DNA from: Chryseobacterium aquifrigidense
GTDB lineage: Bacteria; Bacteroidota; Bacteroidia; Flavobacteriales; Weeksellaceae
Assembly: GCF_006716485.1 (NCBI RefSeq)
Contig: NZ_VFPD01000002.1
Span: 186,001-250,000, forward strand
DNA: 64,000 nt
Direction of reading: 5' to 3'
The notes under the pieces were generated by a model. It saw nothing but the letters and a program-made list of their open reading frames with translations, was not told the DNA's origin and did no database searches. Shown in pieces: positions 51,659 through 61,352 of the stretch. Each line of letters opens with the position of its first letter. Positions within the stretch are counted from its first letter, which is position 1. Made by a program: the position numbers and the translations under genes.

Positions 51659-52507
51659 ATGTTTCTTACCGAATGTCCTAGAGATGCTATGCAGGGATGG
51701 GGAGAATTTATCCCTACCGATAAAAAAATAGATTATATCAACTCCTTGATGGATGTTGGCTTTGATGTATTGGACTGCCTGAGTTTTGTTTCCCCTAAAG
51801 CGATTCCGCAGATGGCTGACTCTGATGAGGTGGCAAAAAATATTGACAAATCACGGTCCAAAACCAAAGTTTCTGCCATTATAGGTAATTACAGAGGTGC
51901 CGAAAAAGCATTGAAACATGAGTCTGTAGATATTCTGGGCTTCCCTTTTTCTATTTCCGAAACGTTTCAACACAGAAATACCAATAAAAGCCAGGAAGAA
52001 GCTTTTGATGAAATCATTAAAATGCTTGAATTGGTAAAAAGTGAAGGGAAACAGCTTAATATCTATTTCTCAATGGCTTTTGGAAATCCATATGGTGAAA
52101 TGTGGAAATGGGAAGATGTAGACCAGTGGGCGCAAAAGTTCTCAGATATCGGAGTGAAAGATATCTTATTATCAGATACTACCGGAGTGGCCACTCCTGA
52201 AACCATTGCCCTTTTGTTTGAAAAAATACCTTCAAAATATCCGGATATTAATTTTGGAGGACACTTCCATAACCGCTATGAAGATTCCTACTCAAAATTA
52301 AAAGCCGCTTACGATCAAGGCTGCCGAAGATTTGACAGTGCGATCAAAGGAATAGGAGGATGTCCTATGGCTAAAGATGATCTTGTGGGAAATATGCCTA
52401 CAGAGCAGGTGATCAACTTTATGAGCGTTGAAAAAGCAGAACATAAGCTGAACCTTCTGAATTTTGAAAGCTCTTATAACAAAGCGAAGGATATTTTTCA
52501 TTTTTAA
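51659..52507 (+). CDS. mvaB: Hydroxymethylglutaryl-CoA lyase
   Basis: A 282-residue TIM-barrel enzyme splitting HMG-CoA into acetyl-CoA and acetoacetate, in leucine degradation. The start FLTECPRDAMQGW is the family signature. The catalytic cysteine loop is GIGGCPMAKDD near residue 240. Histidines of HFHNRYED bind the metal. No other leucine-degradation genes are adjacent. A hairpin repeat follows. Confidence 0.93.
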   Translation: MFLTECPRDAMQGWGEFIPTDKKIDYINSLMDVGFDVLDCLSFVSPKAIPQMADSDEVAKNIDKSRSKTKVSAIIGNYRGAEKALKHESVDILGFPFSISETFQHRNTNKSQEEAFDEIIKMLELVKSEGKQLNIYFSMAFGNPYGEMWKWEDVDQWAQKFSDIGVKDILLSDTTGVATPETIALLFEKIPSKYPDINFGGHFHNRYEDSYSKLKAAYDQGCRRFDSAIKGIGGCPMAKDDLVGNMPTEQVINFMSVEKAEHKLNLLNFESSYNKAKDIFHF

Positions 52508-52534
52508 TATCATGAAGAATAAAATATCAATAGG

Positions 52535-52552
52535 AGCGGGCTTTAGCCCGCT
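52535..52552. repeat. Palindromic repeat unit AGCGGGC-TTTA-GCCCGCT
   Basis: A perfect 7-bp stem with loop TTTA, followed at 52570 by a half unit CAGGCTTTAGCC. It resembles the GCGGGCTTTAGCCCGC-type REP units found between Chryseobacterium genes. It may also act as the mvaB terminator. Confidence 0.55.
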
Positions 52553-52615
52553 TTATTATATTAAAATACAACAGGCTTTAGCCAAAACATATTAATTTTA
52601 ATCAAAATCAACAAA

Positions 52616-53452
52616 ATGTCTCCAATCATCTCACCAAACGAACTCAAAAATATTCCAACACAAAATCTTGTTATTCTTGATGCAAGAACAGGAAAAGAAG
52701 TAAAACAAACTTACCTTGATAAGCACATTAAAGGAGCAAGGTTCATTGATCTGGATAAAGATCTGGCTGAAATAGGAGAAAACGCAGCTTTTGGAGGCAG
52801 ACATCCGCTTCCTTCCGTAGATAAATTTACTGTAACTCTTTCAAATCTTGGAATCTCAGAAGATGCTCATATTGTTGTGTATGATGATAAGAATGCTTCA
52901 AATGCTGCAGCACGTGCCTGGTGGATGTTAAGATCTTTCGGATTTAAAAATGTTCAGGTTCTTGACGGAGGGATGCAGGCCGCAGAAAAGGCTGGGATAG
53001 AATTTTCTTCAGGAGAAGAGGCCTTTGAGAAAACTTCGTTGATTAAAAAAGAGCATTGGAGCCTGCCTGTTTCGAGCCTGGAAGTGATTGAAAATGAATT
53101 GAAAAACAATACTTCTACGGTTGTTGATGTGAGAGATGCCTATCGCTATAAAGGAGAATCCGAACCGATTGATCTTGTTGCCGGGCATATTCCGGGAGCG
53201 ATTAATATTCCTTTTTCTGAAAACCTTGATGAAAACGGGAACTTTCTGAGCCCGGAAATCTTAAAAGAAAAATACAGCCGATTATTAAAAGATAAACCTG
53301 AACATCTGATCATTCATTGTGGATCGGGAGTTACTGCCTGCCATACAATTTTAGCTCTGGACTATGCAGGATTTCCCATTCCGGATCTGTATGTAGGTTC
53401 ATGGAGCGAATGGAGCAGGAGGGAAGGAAAGGAAATCGCAAAAGATATTTAA
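52616..53452 (+). CDS. Sulfurtransferase (thiosulfate/3-mercaptopyruvate type)
   Basis: A 278-residue protein with two rhodanese domains. The active cysteine is in the C-terminal domain, HCGSGVTACHT near residues 233-243; CGSGVTA is the loop of 3-mercaptopyruvate sulfurtransferases. The N-terminal domain has ILDARTGKEVKQT and lacks a cysteine loop. It moves a sulfur from a donor to a thiol acceptor in the cytosol. Confidence 0.9.
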   Translation: MSPIISPNELKNIPTQNLVILDARTGKEVKQTYLDKHIKGARFIDLDKDLAEIGENAAFGGRHPLPSVDKFTVTLSNLGISEDAHIVVYDDKNASNAAARAWWMLRSFGFKNVQVLDGGMQAAEKAGIEFSSGEEAFEKTSLIKKEHWSLPVSSLEVIENELKNNTSTVVDVRDAYRYKGESEPIDLVAGHIPGAINIPFSENLDENGNFLSPEILKEKYSRLLKDKPEHLIIHCGSGVTACHTILALDYAGFPIPDLYVGSWSEWSRREGKEIAKDI

Positions 53453-53457
53453 AAATA

Positions 53458-53488
53458 AAAACCCCGAAAAATAATTCTTCGGGGTTTT
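53458..53488. terminator. Bidirectional terminator after the sulfurtransferase
   Basis: 11-bp stem AAAACCCCGAA / TTCGGGGTTTT with a 9-nt loop between convergent genes. Confidence 0.8.
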
Positions 53489-53504
53489 ATATTGTTAAGA
53501 GTGA

Positions 53505-53831
53505 TTAAAGCATTCCCAGCTCAAACTTCGCCTCTTCGCTCATCATATCCTTATTCCAGCTCGGTTCGAAAGTAAGCTCTAAATCTACACTTTTTACATT
53601 CTCTACTTCAGCCACTTTATCTTTTACTTCCTGAGGAAGAGTTTCTGCAACAGGACAGTTGGGAGTAGTAAGGGTCATAATAATTTTTACGTCAGCATCA
53701 TCGGAGATCTGGACATCGTAAATAAGCCCTAGTTCGTAGATATCTACCGGAATTTCAGGGTCATATACGGTTTTTAACACACCAATGATTTCCTCACCAA
53801 TGTCAGCAATTTGATCGTCTGTAAATTTCAT
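53505..53831 (-). CDS. MIP18/SufT family Fe-S assembly protein
   Basis: A 108-residue protein of the DUF59 type with DPEIPVDIYELGLIYDVQI, and the conserved cysteine in MTLTTPNCPVAETLP near residue 66. SufT-like proteins help Fe-S cluster delivery in the cytosol. It is the last gene of a four-gene minus-strand operon. It may link to sufE at 407, but they are far apart. Confidence 0.88.
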   Translation of the reverse strand: MKFTDDQIADIGEEIIGVLKTVYDPEIPVDIYELGLIYDVQISDDADVKIIMTLTTPNCPVAETLPQEVKDKVAEVENVKSVDLELTFEPSWNKDMMSEEAKFELGML

Positions 53832-53834
53832 TTT

Positions 53835-54536
53835 TTAATCTAGATTGATATTCCTTTTCAACAAATCTTCCTGACGCATGCGCCGGAAAATATTTGCCAA
53901 AGTTAAGACATCTTTTTCACAATAGTCCACAATTCTCTGCAAGTCTTTCTCTATGTAGTAAATTGATGAAACCATTGAGCCGTCAATATCATCCTTCGGA
54001 GTAGGAATACCAAAGACATGAGCCAGTAATTCCAGGGATACAAAACTCTTATAATCCCCGAATTTCCAAAGCTCCATTGTATCGATGTGGGGAATCTCCC
54101 ATGGTTTTTTTCCAAACATCTGAAACGGTGCCGGTGGCTGCATTCCATTGATGAGGTATCGTCTGGCAATCCAGGGAAAATCAAATTCTTTTCCGTTGTG
54201 AGCACAGAGAATGACGTTGTAAAGTCTTGGGCTGTTGAAGATTTCCCCAAATTCCTGAAGCATTTTCTTTTCATCATGCCCGGAAAAACTCTTTATTTTT
54301 AATGTTTCATTCTTTTCAACCATTCCAATGGTGATGCAGATAATTTTTCCAAACTCGGCCATAATACCGGCTCTGTCATAAAATTCTTCTGCGGAGATAT
54401 CGTCTTTTCTCTGAAATTTGGTTTTTTTATCCCAAAGATATTGCTCGGTTTCGGATAATTCGTCCCATGATCCTGCCTGTGGAACGGTCTCAATATCAAG
54501 GAATAAAACTCTTTCTAAGGGAATGTTCTGTATCAT
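53835..54536 (-). CDS. 3'-5' exonuclease, DEDD/RNase H-like
   Basis: A 233-residue cytosolic nuclease. The first acidic pair is in RVLFLDIETVP (D14, E16), a second site is in LCAHNGKEFDFPWIARRY, and the last aspartates are in VDYCEKDVLTLANIF near residue 215, forming the DEDD set. It resembles the PolB-like predicted 3'-5' exonucleases of Bacteroidota. It ends 3 nt before the SufT gene and follows the CsaA gene by 19 nt. Confidence 0.85.
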   Translation of the reverse strand: MIQNIPLERVLFLDIETVPQAGSWDELSETEQYLWDKKTKFQRKDDISAEEFYDRAGIMAEFGKIICITIGMVEKNETLKIKSFSGHDEKKMLQEFGEIFNSPRLYNVILCAHNGKEFDFPWIARRYLINGMQPPAPFQMFGKKPWEIPHIDTMELWKFGDYKSFVSLELLAHVFGIPTPKDDIDGSMVSSIYYIEKDLQRIVDYCEKDVLTLANIFRRMRQEDLLKRNINLD

Positions 54537-54555
54537 ATGTGTTTTTGTTGGGTGT

Positions 54556-54903
54556 TTATCCTACCTGCATTCCATTTTTTGTAGGTAATGAAGGTGCTAA
54601 GAGAGTAACGTCTTTTTTGTCCTCACCATATAATCCTAATACAAGACACTCGCTGAAGAAATTGGCAATCTGCTTTTTAGGGAAATTGACAACCGCTAAA
54701 ATCTGTTTTCCAATAAGCTCTTCTTTTTCATAGAGAGAAGTAATTTGTGCCGATGATTTTCTGATTCCTAAGTCTCCAAAATCTATTTCGAGCTGGTACG
54801 ATGGATTTCTTGCTTTTTCAAAATCATTCACTGAGATTATAGTTCCGCATCTGATGTCTATTTTTTCAAAATCTGCCCAGGTGATGTCTGGTTTTACTGT
54901 CAT
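54556..54903 (-). CDS. csaA: tRNA-binding domain protein, CsaA-like
   Basis: A 115-residue OB-fold protein matching CsaA: DFEKIDIRCGTIISV near the N-terminus, and LAVVNFPKKQIANFFSECLVLG in the second half. CsaA is a chaperone-like, tRNA-binding protein of the EMAP family. It overlaps the start of the upstream gene's stop by 4 nt (ATGA), so it is co-translated with it. Confidence 0.88.
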   Translation of the reverse strand: MTVKPDITWADFEKIDIRCGTIISVNDFEKARNPSYQLEIDFGDLGIRKSSAQITSLYEKEELIGKQILAVVNFPKKQIANFFSECLVLGLYGEDKKDVTLLAPSLPTKNGMQVG

Positions 54904-55409
54904 GGTAATTCGTTAATTAGATGTTCTACTTCTGTTTTCTGTTCTGCATATTTTTGTTGTAGTTCTGAACCTTCACCCATTCTTTTGTAATATTCCAACA
55001 CTTTTCCTCCGAAGAATTTTTTATGGAAATCCGAAACTTCCGGGATCTGTGGAAAGACTTTGTGAAAAAGCATTTCATAATATGCCTGAAATTCTCTTTC
55101 ATTTTTGTCTTCAATCACCTGTCCTGGAGCTTTCTGTCTTACATGAAGCATTTCGTGGGCAACCATATTCAGGACAAGGTTCAGGTCAAAATCAAATAAA
55201 TTTCTTGGGATCATTACCGTTTGCGGTCCTCCCAGATCTCCTTCTGCTGTCAGAAGCATCGAAGTAGGGGAAAGTTCTTCCCTGAATCCAAAGCCTGCAA
55301 AATTTTCATGCTCCAGGTCAAAAGAATGGATCAGATATTTTGCTGCATCCAGAATCTGGTTGTGTTCTTTGTAAGCCTCAAGGTGTAAGTTGATCTGCTC
55401 GAAATTCAT
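54900..55409 (-). CDS. Putative zinc metallopeptidase-like protein
   Basis: A 169-residue protein with a zinc motif HEMLH at about residues 86-90 in NMVAHEMLHVRQKAPG, then ENEREFQAYYEML which may supply the third ligand. No signal peptide. The family is not recognised by name. It is the first gene of the four-gene operon leading to CsaA, exonuclease and SufT. A -7 box TAcaTTTG (55428-55435) lies 18 nt upstream. Confidence 0.7.
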   Translation of the reverse strand: MNFEQINLHLEAYKEHNQILDAAKYLIHSFDLEHENFAGFGFREELSPTSMLLTAEGDLGGPQTVMIPRNLFDFDLNLVLNMVAHEMLHVRQKAPGQVIEDKNEREFQAYYEMLFHKVFPQIPEVSDFHKKFFGGKVLEYYKRMGEGSELQQKYAEQKTEVEHLINELP

Positions 55410-55427
55410 CTGAAATATGTTTTATAA

Positions 55428-55435
55428 CAAATGTA
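55428..55435 (-). promoter_or_regulatory. -7 promoter element (TAcaTTTG) for the 55409 operon
   Basis: It lies 18 nt before the start at 55409. No -33 box found. Confidence 0.4.
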
Positions 55436-55558
55436 TTAAAATATTGAGAATACTAATGGTTTTGGGTCAAAGGTTTAGAATAGAAATGTGAAATTCTTTT
55501 TTATACGTCAAGTTCTGTCGCTTCTGGGGGTGATATTTGCTTCAAGAAAAAACACAAT

Positions 55559-55612
55559 ATGAAACTCGACTTAAAAATTCCAGGTGGATATCTTTTGCCG
55601 GAAACCACCTAA
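55559..55612 (+). other. Possible 17-codon leader ORF in the gap before the 1310-residue gene
   Basis: The 286-bp gap 55410-55695 contains this short frame, MKLDLKIPGGYLLPETT. Its 3' half holds the inverted repeat AGGTGG / CCACCT. No consensus promoter was found nearby. It could be a leader peptide or chance. Confidence 0.3.
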
Positions 55613-55695
55613 AAAAATAACGCTAAAACCTGAAGACAATCTACTAAAAAGAGCTTCAGATCTCAACCTTTATAAAAACCAAAACAAAATTAAAA

Positions 55696-58600
55696 ATGGA
55701 AGCAATTAATCAAAATAATAGCTCACAAACTTTATTCAGATTTGCAACAATGCGCAGCGCAGAATTGTCTGATCCGAAGAATAGGGAGAAAAGATTTATT
55801 TTCAGAAACTATTTAAGACAAAAAGGAGTAATTGACCCACGAGTAGAAGCTGGGGAATCTTTGAAAAACGTCTGCGAAAAGATCACAGGTTTAACAATAG
55901 AAACAGAAACATCTCTTAAATCTAAAAGCATACAATTTTATGAACTGTCAGTTTGGGTTGCAAAAAATAAAGTAAAAGCTACCAAAGAGGAGTTTGATAC
56001 TAAAATCAAGACTTATAAAGAGACTCCAAAACCTATTGTTGAAATAGATTCTAATTTTTGGGATAATCTTATTTATCAGGTAGTTACTCAAAAGGATTTT
56101 TATGCAAAAGAAACTTTAATGCAATTTTTGCATCTTGATCATATTCTTTCCAATTATGATGGAACTACTCAAGCACAGTATGAAGATGTTATAAAAGCCA
56201 AAGTGGTTCTTCCTAAGGAACTTTTCAGCACAAAGTCTGCTTCTTCAAATACAGTTGCTTCAAGAGGGGGAAACAGTATTCAAAGTCATCCTTTGAGTGA
56301 TAGTGCCTTGAAGTTTGCAGAAGCTACAGTAAACTTAAAAGGAAATGAGGAGCTTAAAAGAACTTTAGAACAGCTTGAGAAGAATTATCAAAAAGAATAC
56401 GGAGCGGCTTATGATATTGCCTACAAACAATATCAAGAAGAGGTAAGGCCTGAGCAGTCCAGATATGACGCTCTTGTAAAAGAACAGGAATATCAGAAAG
56501 AAATTTTCCTGGCAGCAGATAATCGTGAAGGCCTATCAAGTTTAAAATATATTCCGGTTCCGGAAGTCGAAACTTTTACATTTAATTTTCGTCCTGAAAT
56601 TCAGGCAGATTACCTGCAGCGCCAATTAAGCCAAGAAAATAATGATTCCTTACAACGAATTTTTGGTACTTCTGACCTGGCAGGTACATTAAATAAAGTA
56701 TCAACCTTTACAGAGCTTTTTCAAACTATTGAACAAAACAGCCAGCAATTACAGCAAACGATCTTAAATAATACAAACCTTACTCCACAGGTTTCTACAA
56801 CGGTAGGAGGTGTTGTAATTCCTGTAACGCAATCTGTCAATACTCAGGAGATTCCTTTTTTTGCAAGAACAATGAGTGGTAATATGGGATTGGGGGATCA
56901 TACCATGATTCTAACAACTGATATCAATGCTCCTAAACATATTGTAAGTGGAAATTACAATATAAAGTCATATGATGATCAACTTTTAGCAGGTGGAACC
57001 CTGGCTTATACATTTGATGCTCCCAACGTAACATCTTTATTCAATACTCCGGAAAAAATTCCCGCTGCTGTTATAGATAAAAATGAAGTTTTGCTATTGG
57101 AAGGAGAAGTTATTCTTAATGATGGACTTGCATATACCATGAAAGCAAAGTTATTGTGGACGGCAAACAGAATGTACAGATTTGAAGGACCTGGAACCTT
57201 TATAGTAAAAAATAAAGGGACCGGAGGTGATGGAGTAACTGGTGGCTGCCTGCCTGTTTTGTTAAGAACCAGATCTTTTCAGAATTATTCTGACAGATGG
57301 TTATTAAGTATGACGCCTAAAGAGACCACATCGTTATTTTCCTCGGCTTCAGGAACAATTAAAATATTGGATAATAATGGGAATGTTATTCAGACCTCAA
57401 ATCAATTACAAGTTGCAGGTGGAGGAGATTACTTATCCCTGTTTAGCGATGGTATTTTACCTCAATTACAAATTACAGATGCCATAAAGAATGGCTGCCA
57501 GCTTGAAGCAGAGCTTACCCTTGACGACGGAAAAGTATATACCTGCAAAATTCCTATGACAATATATACCGCAGGAGGAATAGATTCAGTAACAAAAACC
57601 TTTAATCTGACTGGCGAAGGAAGTGTTTGTCTGAAAAGTAAAGATACCCCGACAACACCTGAGGATGATCAGCCATTCATCCCATCAGGCTTTGGAATGA
57701 AAAATATTGGTATTGCAGATTACCGAAAGGTAGAACAAAGTACTTATTGTTATGTAGAAGGAGATGTTTCACACATCGAGAATATTATGGCAAGGGAATA
57801 TAGAGAAAAATCTTCACGACGATTAAAAAGAAGTGAATCCCAAACCACTAAATCTACGGAATCTGAAAAAGAAAAATTGACGGACACTACTTCCACGGAA
57901 AGAAATGAGATGCAAAGCGAAATTTCTAAGGTACTTCAGGAATCTAAGGATTTTGCAGCGCAGGCAGGATTTAATGCATCATGGGGAGCGGGAGCAAAGT
58001 ATATGCTAAATACTGCTGCCAACTATGCTACTCATAGTTCCAAAGAGGAAAGTAACAGACAGGCCGTTACCGAGGCTAAAGATGTTACCGCCAGAGCCCT
58101 GGAAAGGATTGTTACCAAAGTGAAAGAAGAGCGTATTGATAAAATCCTTGAGGAATATGAGGAAAACAACAAACATGGTTTTGATAACACCAAAGGCAGC
58201 AACCATGTCGTAGGGGTATATCGCTGGGTGGATAAAGTAGTCAAAAACCAGATCTTTAACTATGGAAAGAGAATGATGTTTGAGTTTATGATTCCGGAAC
58301 CTGCCAAATTACATTCATTAGGAATGAAGGTAAGTACTGTTGTTGAAAATCAATTGGTAAAGCCTATTGATCCGAGAGAATCTGCCGGGATGCAGATCAA
58401 AGACTGGAGTGCTCTGGCAGATTCCACAAAACTAAAATATTGGCTGGGTTATTACAATGTTGAAGTTGATGAAAGACTGGAACCAGTTGTGTATGTAGGA
58501 AAATCCATTGATTACTCATCCACAGAATCAAAACAAGCGTCTTCAAAATCTGACCTTATTGCGATTCCGGAACATTATATCACTGAATCTTATGTTGTTA

Positions 58601-59628
58601 AAAGCAGTAATTCTTTCCCTGGTTACAATGGTTGGGGAAGTGGGGCCAGCTTATTAGTAGGAGGAGATAGTTCGTCTAATGCATTTTTGAAATTCGTTAG
58701 AGAGGTTCCTATCACTATTGCAACAACAAATGCCCATTATTTCCACGCAACGGTTAATATCAAATGTGTGCTGCAGGAAGAATATAAAAATGGCTGGCTG
58801 CAGAAAGCATTCAATAAAATTATTGAAGCCTATAAAGTGGAGTTGAGCAAATATGAAGCTGCCTTGGCAGATGCAAAAGCTGTAGGAGTTCAGATCAAAG
58901 GATCTAATCCGGGATTCTATAGAAAAATTGAAAATACCATTTTAAGAAGAAACTGTATCTCCTATATGCTGAACCAGAGTCCTGATGCATTACTCACTTT
59001 CGGTAAAAAAAGATATTATACCAATGATAATGCTTCTGTAGAAACTTTTCAGAATACAGACATTAAAGTGGATGAAAAACTGGATCAATATGCTGCATTT
59101 ATCAAATTTATGGAACAGGCATTTGAATGGGAAATTATGAGCTATTATTTCTATCCTTATTATTGGGGAGAAAGAAAATCCTGGGCAGATTTATATCAGT
59201 TTGATGATAATGATCCTACGTTCAGAGCCTTTATGCAGTCGGGAATGGCAAGAGTTATTGTTACAGTAAGACCAGGATTTGAAGAAGCCGTGAGACATTT
59301 CCTTGCTACAGGACAGATCTGGAACGGAGGTGAAGTTCCTGTTATTGATGATCCTTTATTCTTATCCATTGTGGATGAATTACGCTCACCAAAAGCGACA
59401 AAGGAAGGAGAGCCATGGAGAGAGAAAATTCCTACTTCCCTTACTATTCTTCAGGCAGGATCTATTGGGCTGAAAGTAGAAAAAGCTTTGCCTTGTAACT
59501 GTGAATCGGGAGTGAAGTTTGATGATGAATTGGGAGAAATCTGCGGAACTAATTTCGAACCTAATAATAATCTTCTTGGGGTGGAATCACTTGAAGGTCA
59601 AAAAGTTATCTCTGGAGACTGGAAGTAA
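55696..59628 (+). CDS. Large uncharacterised protein, no signal peptide
   Basis: A 1310-residue protein I cannot assign. There is no signal peptide. The N-terminal about 200 residues are helical; a Gln-rich stretch lies near 350; residues about 380-690 are beta-rich. A charged, repetitive helical segment (about 700-826) has many Ser/Thr/Glu/Lys and reads KSTESEKEKLTDTTSTE. A conserved-looking block, GVYRWVDKVVKNQIFNYGKR, follows at about 839-868. The C-terminal part (about 1138-1229) has YYFYPYYWGERKSW and RVIVTVRPGFEEAVRHFL, which I recall in other large bacterial proteins of unknown role. It is the first gene of the right-end set; the next gene starts 30 nt on. Confidence 0.75.
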   Translation: MEAINQNNSSQTLFRFATMRSAELSDPKNREKRFIFRNYLRQKGVIDPRVEAGESLKNVCEKITGLTIETETSLKSKSIQFYELSVWVAKNKVKATKEEFDTKIKTYKETPKPIVEIDSNFWDNLIYQVVTQKDFYAKETLMQFLHLDHILSNYDGTTQAQYEDVIKAKVVLPKELFSTKSASSNTVASRGGNSIQSHPLSDSALKFAEATVNLKGNEELKRTLEQLEKNYQKEYGAAYDIAYKQYQEEVRPEQSRYDALVKEQEYQKEIFLAADNREGLSSLKYIPVPEVETFTFNFRPEIQADYLQRQLSQENNDSLQRIFGTSDLAGTLNKVSTFTELFQTIEQNSQQLQQTILNNTNLTPQVSTTVGGVVIPVTQSVNTQEIPFFARTMSGNMGLGDHTMILTTDINAPKHIVSGNYNIKSYDDQLLAGGTLAYTFDAPNVTSLFNTPEKIPAAVIDKNEVLLLEGEVILNDGLAYTMKAKLLWTANRMYRFEGPGTFIVKNKGTGGDGVTGGCLPVLLRTRSFQNYSDRWLLSMTPKETTSLFSSASGTIKILDNNGNVIQTSNQLQVAGGGDYLSLFSDGILPQLQITDAIKNGCQLEAELTLDDGKVYTCKIPMTIYTAGGIDSVTKTFNLTGEGSVCLKSKDTPTTPEDDQPFIPSGFGMKNIGIADYRKVEQSTYCYVEGDVSHIENIMAREYREKSSRRLKRSESQTTKSTESEKEKLTDTTSTERNEMQSEISKVLQESKDFAAQAGFNASWGAGAKYMLNTAANYATHSSKEESNRQAVTEAKDVTARALERIVTKVKEERIDKILEEYEENNKHGFDNTKGSNHVVGVYRWVDKVVKNQIFNYGKRMMFEFMIPEPAKLHSLGMKVSTVVENQLVKPIDPRESAGMQIKDWSALADSTKLKYWLGYYNVEVDERLEPVVYVGKSIDYSSTESKQASSKSDLIAIPEHYITESYVVKSSNSFPGYNGWGSGASLLVGGDSSSNAFLKFVREVPITIATTNAHYFHATVNIKCVLQEEYKNGWLQKAFNKIIEAYKVELSKYEAALADAKAVGVQIKGSNPGFYRKIENTILRRNCISYMLNQSPDALLTFGKKRYYTNDNASVETFQNTDIKVDEKLDQYAAFIKFMEQAFEWEIMSYYFYPYYWGERKSWADLYQFDDNDPTFRAFMQSGMARVIVTVRPGFEEAVRHFLATGQIWNGGEVPVIDDPLFLSIVDELRSPKATKEGEPWREKIPTSLTILQAGSIGLKVEKALPCNCESGVKFDDELGEICGTNFEPNNNLLGVESLEGQKVISGDWK

Positions 59629-59658
59629 AATAATTATTAATCTAAAAAATTAAAAAAA

Positions 59659-61236
59659 ATGCCAATAATAGGAAAAATTATACGTGTCAGTGAATTACCT
59701 CCCATTGGAGAAAGGGAAACGAATGCTATTTATCAGGTAGCAGCTCCAGGTTCCCTATCTTATACGGATTACGCCGTTGATGAAAACGGAGATTTAAAAA
59801 CCCATGCCGTTGTTGATGGAACCATTCCCCTGGAATTAGCTGATAATCATGTCAGTATTTCAAATGCTGATCTTTTAGCAGAAGGAATCGCAAGCCAGGC
59901 TCAGTATAATATCAAGACAAAAGAGAAATTAGCTAAGAAACTGGAAATTCCTCAGACAGATGGAAATGCGCAGGATTATCCTAAAATCATAGGCCTTAAT
60001 GATAATGGAAATGTTGCCAAACTTCCTGCAGGTGATCTGGGGAAGAATATGATGAATGCAAACCTGTCCAACAGTGCAGCTAGAAGTCATACCCTTAATG
60101 CCTCATTTTCAATCAACACCTTAGGAAACCCTTATGTATTATCCGGGCTGCCCAATAAGAATTCTGACACTGCTAATTTTCAAAAAATTGTAGTTCAAAA
60201 TAACAGTGGCTTGAATGCTATTGTAGACAGTAAAAATTTACTGGTGGAAATGCCCAATCAAATGACAGAAACTGAGAGAGCCACATGGAAAACTAAAATG
60301 AATGGAGGCTGGAGTACAGACACGATGAGTGTAGCTGTTATATCACCACCAATTGTAGATAAAACAGATCGTCCGTTTTGGATTAATCTGAAGGGAGCCA
60401 ACTTAAATCTTCCATCCACCAGCTTTAAAGTTGAGTTATGTACTCAGGACAGTGTTTCTGCTGATACAGCTACTGTTGTCGCTGCAATCCCAGGTTCCCA
60501 GGTCCAGTTATATACCAATGGAATTGATCTGACTTTCTATTACAATTTCAAAAATATTCCGGTAGGAGAATATAAAATCAGATTGTGGAATGGGGTAGCA
60601 TGGTATCTGACAAGTTTTACCATCCGTGTGGTAAGCCAGATCCAGCGTATTCCTCTCAATAATATTGTCTGGGAAAAGAAAATATACAATAATGCTGTAT
60701 CATCAGCCATTACACAGGCGGGAGCTGCTGTAAGCTACAGTTCCGACAGTAATGTAAAGGCGCTGGCCGATGATTCAACTTTCATCGCTGCCCGAAAGAC
60801 CAATCAATTGATTGGAGCAGATGAAGATTTTTACATGAGTGTTGAAATTACGGGTAAGACGGCAACAATTAGCGGACCTAACGGCTTTGGAACAATGACC
60901 CAGTTTGTGGGACTTGTAAATGCCTCCAGTACAGTAGATTTATTAAATCAAACGGTCGCAAATATCAGGCTGGTTCAGTCCTACTGGTACCCAATGTGTA
61001 AAATATTCCCTGATAATTCAGCAGAGACAGTAACCACTGCGGAACCTACTTACGCCCTTAATGCGACATTTATAAGACGTGGAGGAAGCTGGACTGTTAT
61101 TGTCAATTTCAATAACAAAACGGTTACCTATACCAAAACGGGGTATACCGGACCGGTTGCCTTTGGTATGTACAATATGAATACAATGGGAAATACAGGG
61201 GTAAGCGCCAATATTGTTGAACTCTATAAATTATAA
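59659..61236 (+). CDS. Phage-fibre-like structural protein
   Basis: A 525-residue protein without signal peptide. Its start, IGKIIRVSELPPIGERETNAIYQVA, followed by DYAVDENGDLKTHAVVDGTIPLEL, resembles N-terminal parts of phage tail fibre or baseplate-attached proteins that I recall from Bacteroidota, and the rest is beta-rich with immunoglobulin-like repeats (VGEYKIRLWNGVAWYL near 310) and a C-terminal jelly-roll-like end (VEITGKTATISG... NIVELYKL). It is 30 nt after the 1310-residue gene. The fibre assignment is inference. Confidence 0.6.
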   Translation: MPIIGKIIRVSELPPIGERETNAIYQVAAPGSLSYTDYAVDENGDLKTHAVVDGTIPLELADNHVSISNADLLAEGIASQAQYNIKTKEKLAKKLEIPQTDGNAQDYPKIIGLNDNGNVAKLPAGDLGKNMMNANLSNSAARSHTLNASFSINTLGNPYVLSGLPNKNSDTANFQKIVVQNNSGLNAIVDSKNLLVEMPNQMTETERATWKTKMNGGWSTDTMSVAVISPPIVDKTDRPFWINLKGANLNLPSTSFKVELCTQDSVSADTATVVAAIPGSQVQLYTNGIDLTFYYNFKNIPVGEYKIRLWNGVAWYLTSFTIRVVSQIQRIPLNNIVWEKKIYNNAVSSAITQAGAAVSYSSDSNVKALADDSTFIAARKTNQLIGADEDFYMSVEITGKTATISGPNGFGTMTQFVGLVNASSTVDLLNQTVANIRLVQSYWYPMCKIFPDNSAETVTTAEPTYALNATFIRRGGSWTVIVNFNNKTVTYTKTGYTGPVAFGMYNMNTMGNTGVSANIVELYKL

Positions 61237-61267
61237 CCTTTATCAGACTTTGAAATAAAATCAATAA

Positions 61268-61293
61268 AAGGCAGAGCCTGAAAATTCTGCCTT
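61268..61293 (+). terminator. Hairpin after the fibre-like gene
   Basis: 8-bp stem AAGGCAGA / TCTGCCTT with a 10-nt loop, no strong T run. It may be a weak terminator or processing site. The same GGCAG text recurs at 61902. Confidence 0.5.
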
Positions 61294-61352
61294 CAATAAA
61301 ACCTATCTATGAATGTATAGGTACTGTTATTTAACCAAGCAAAATTTTAACA

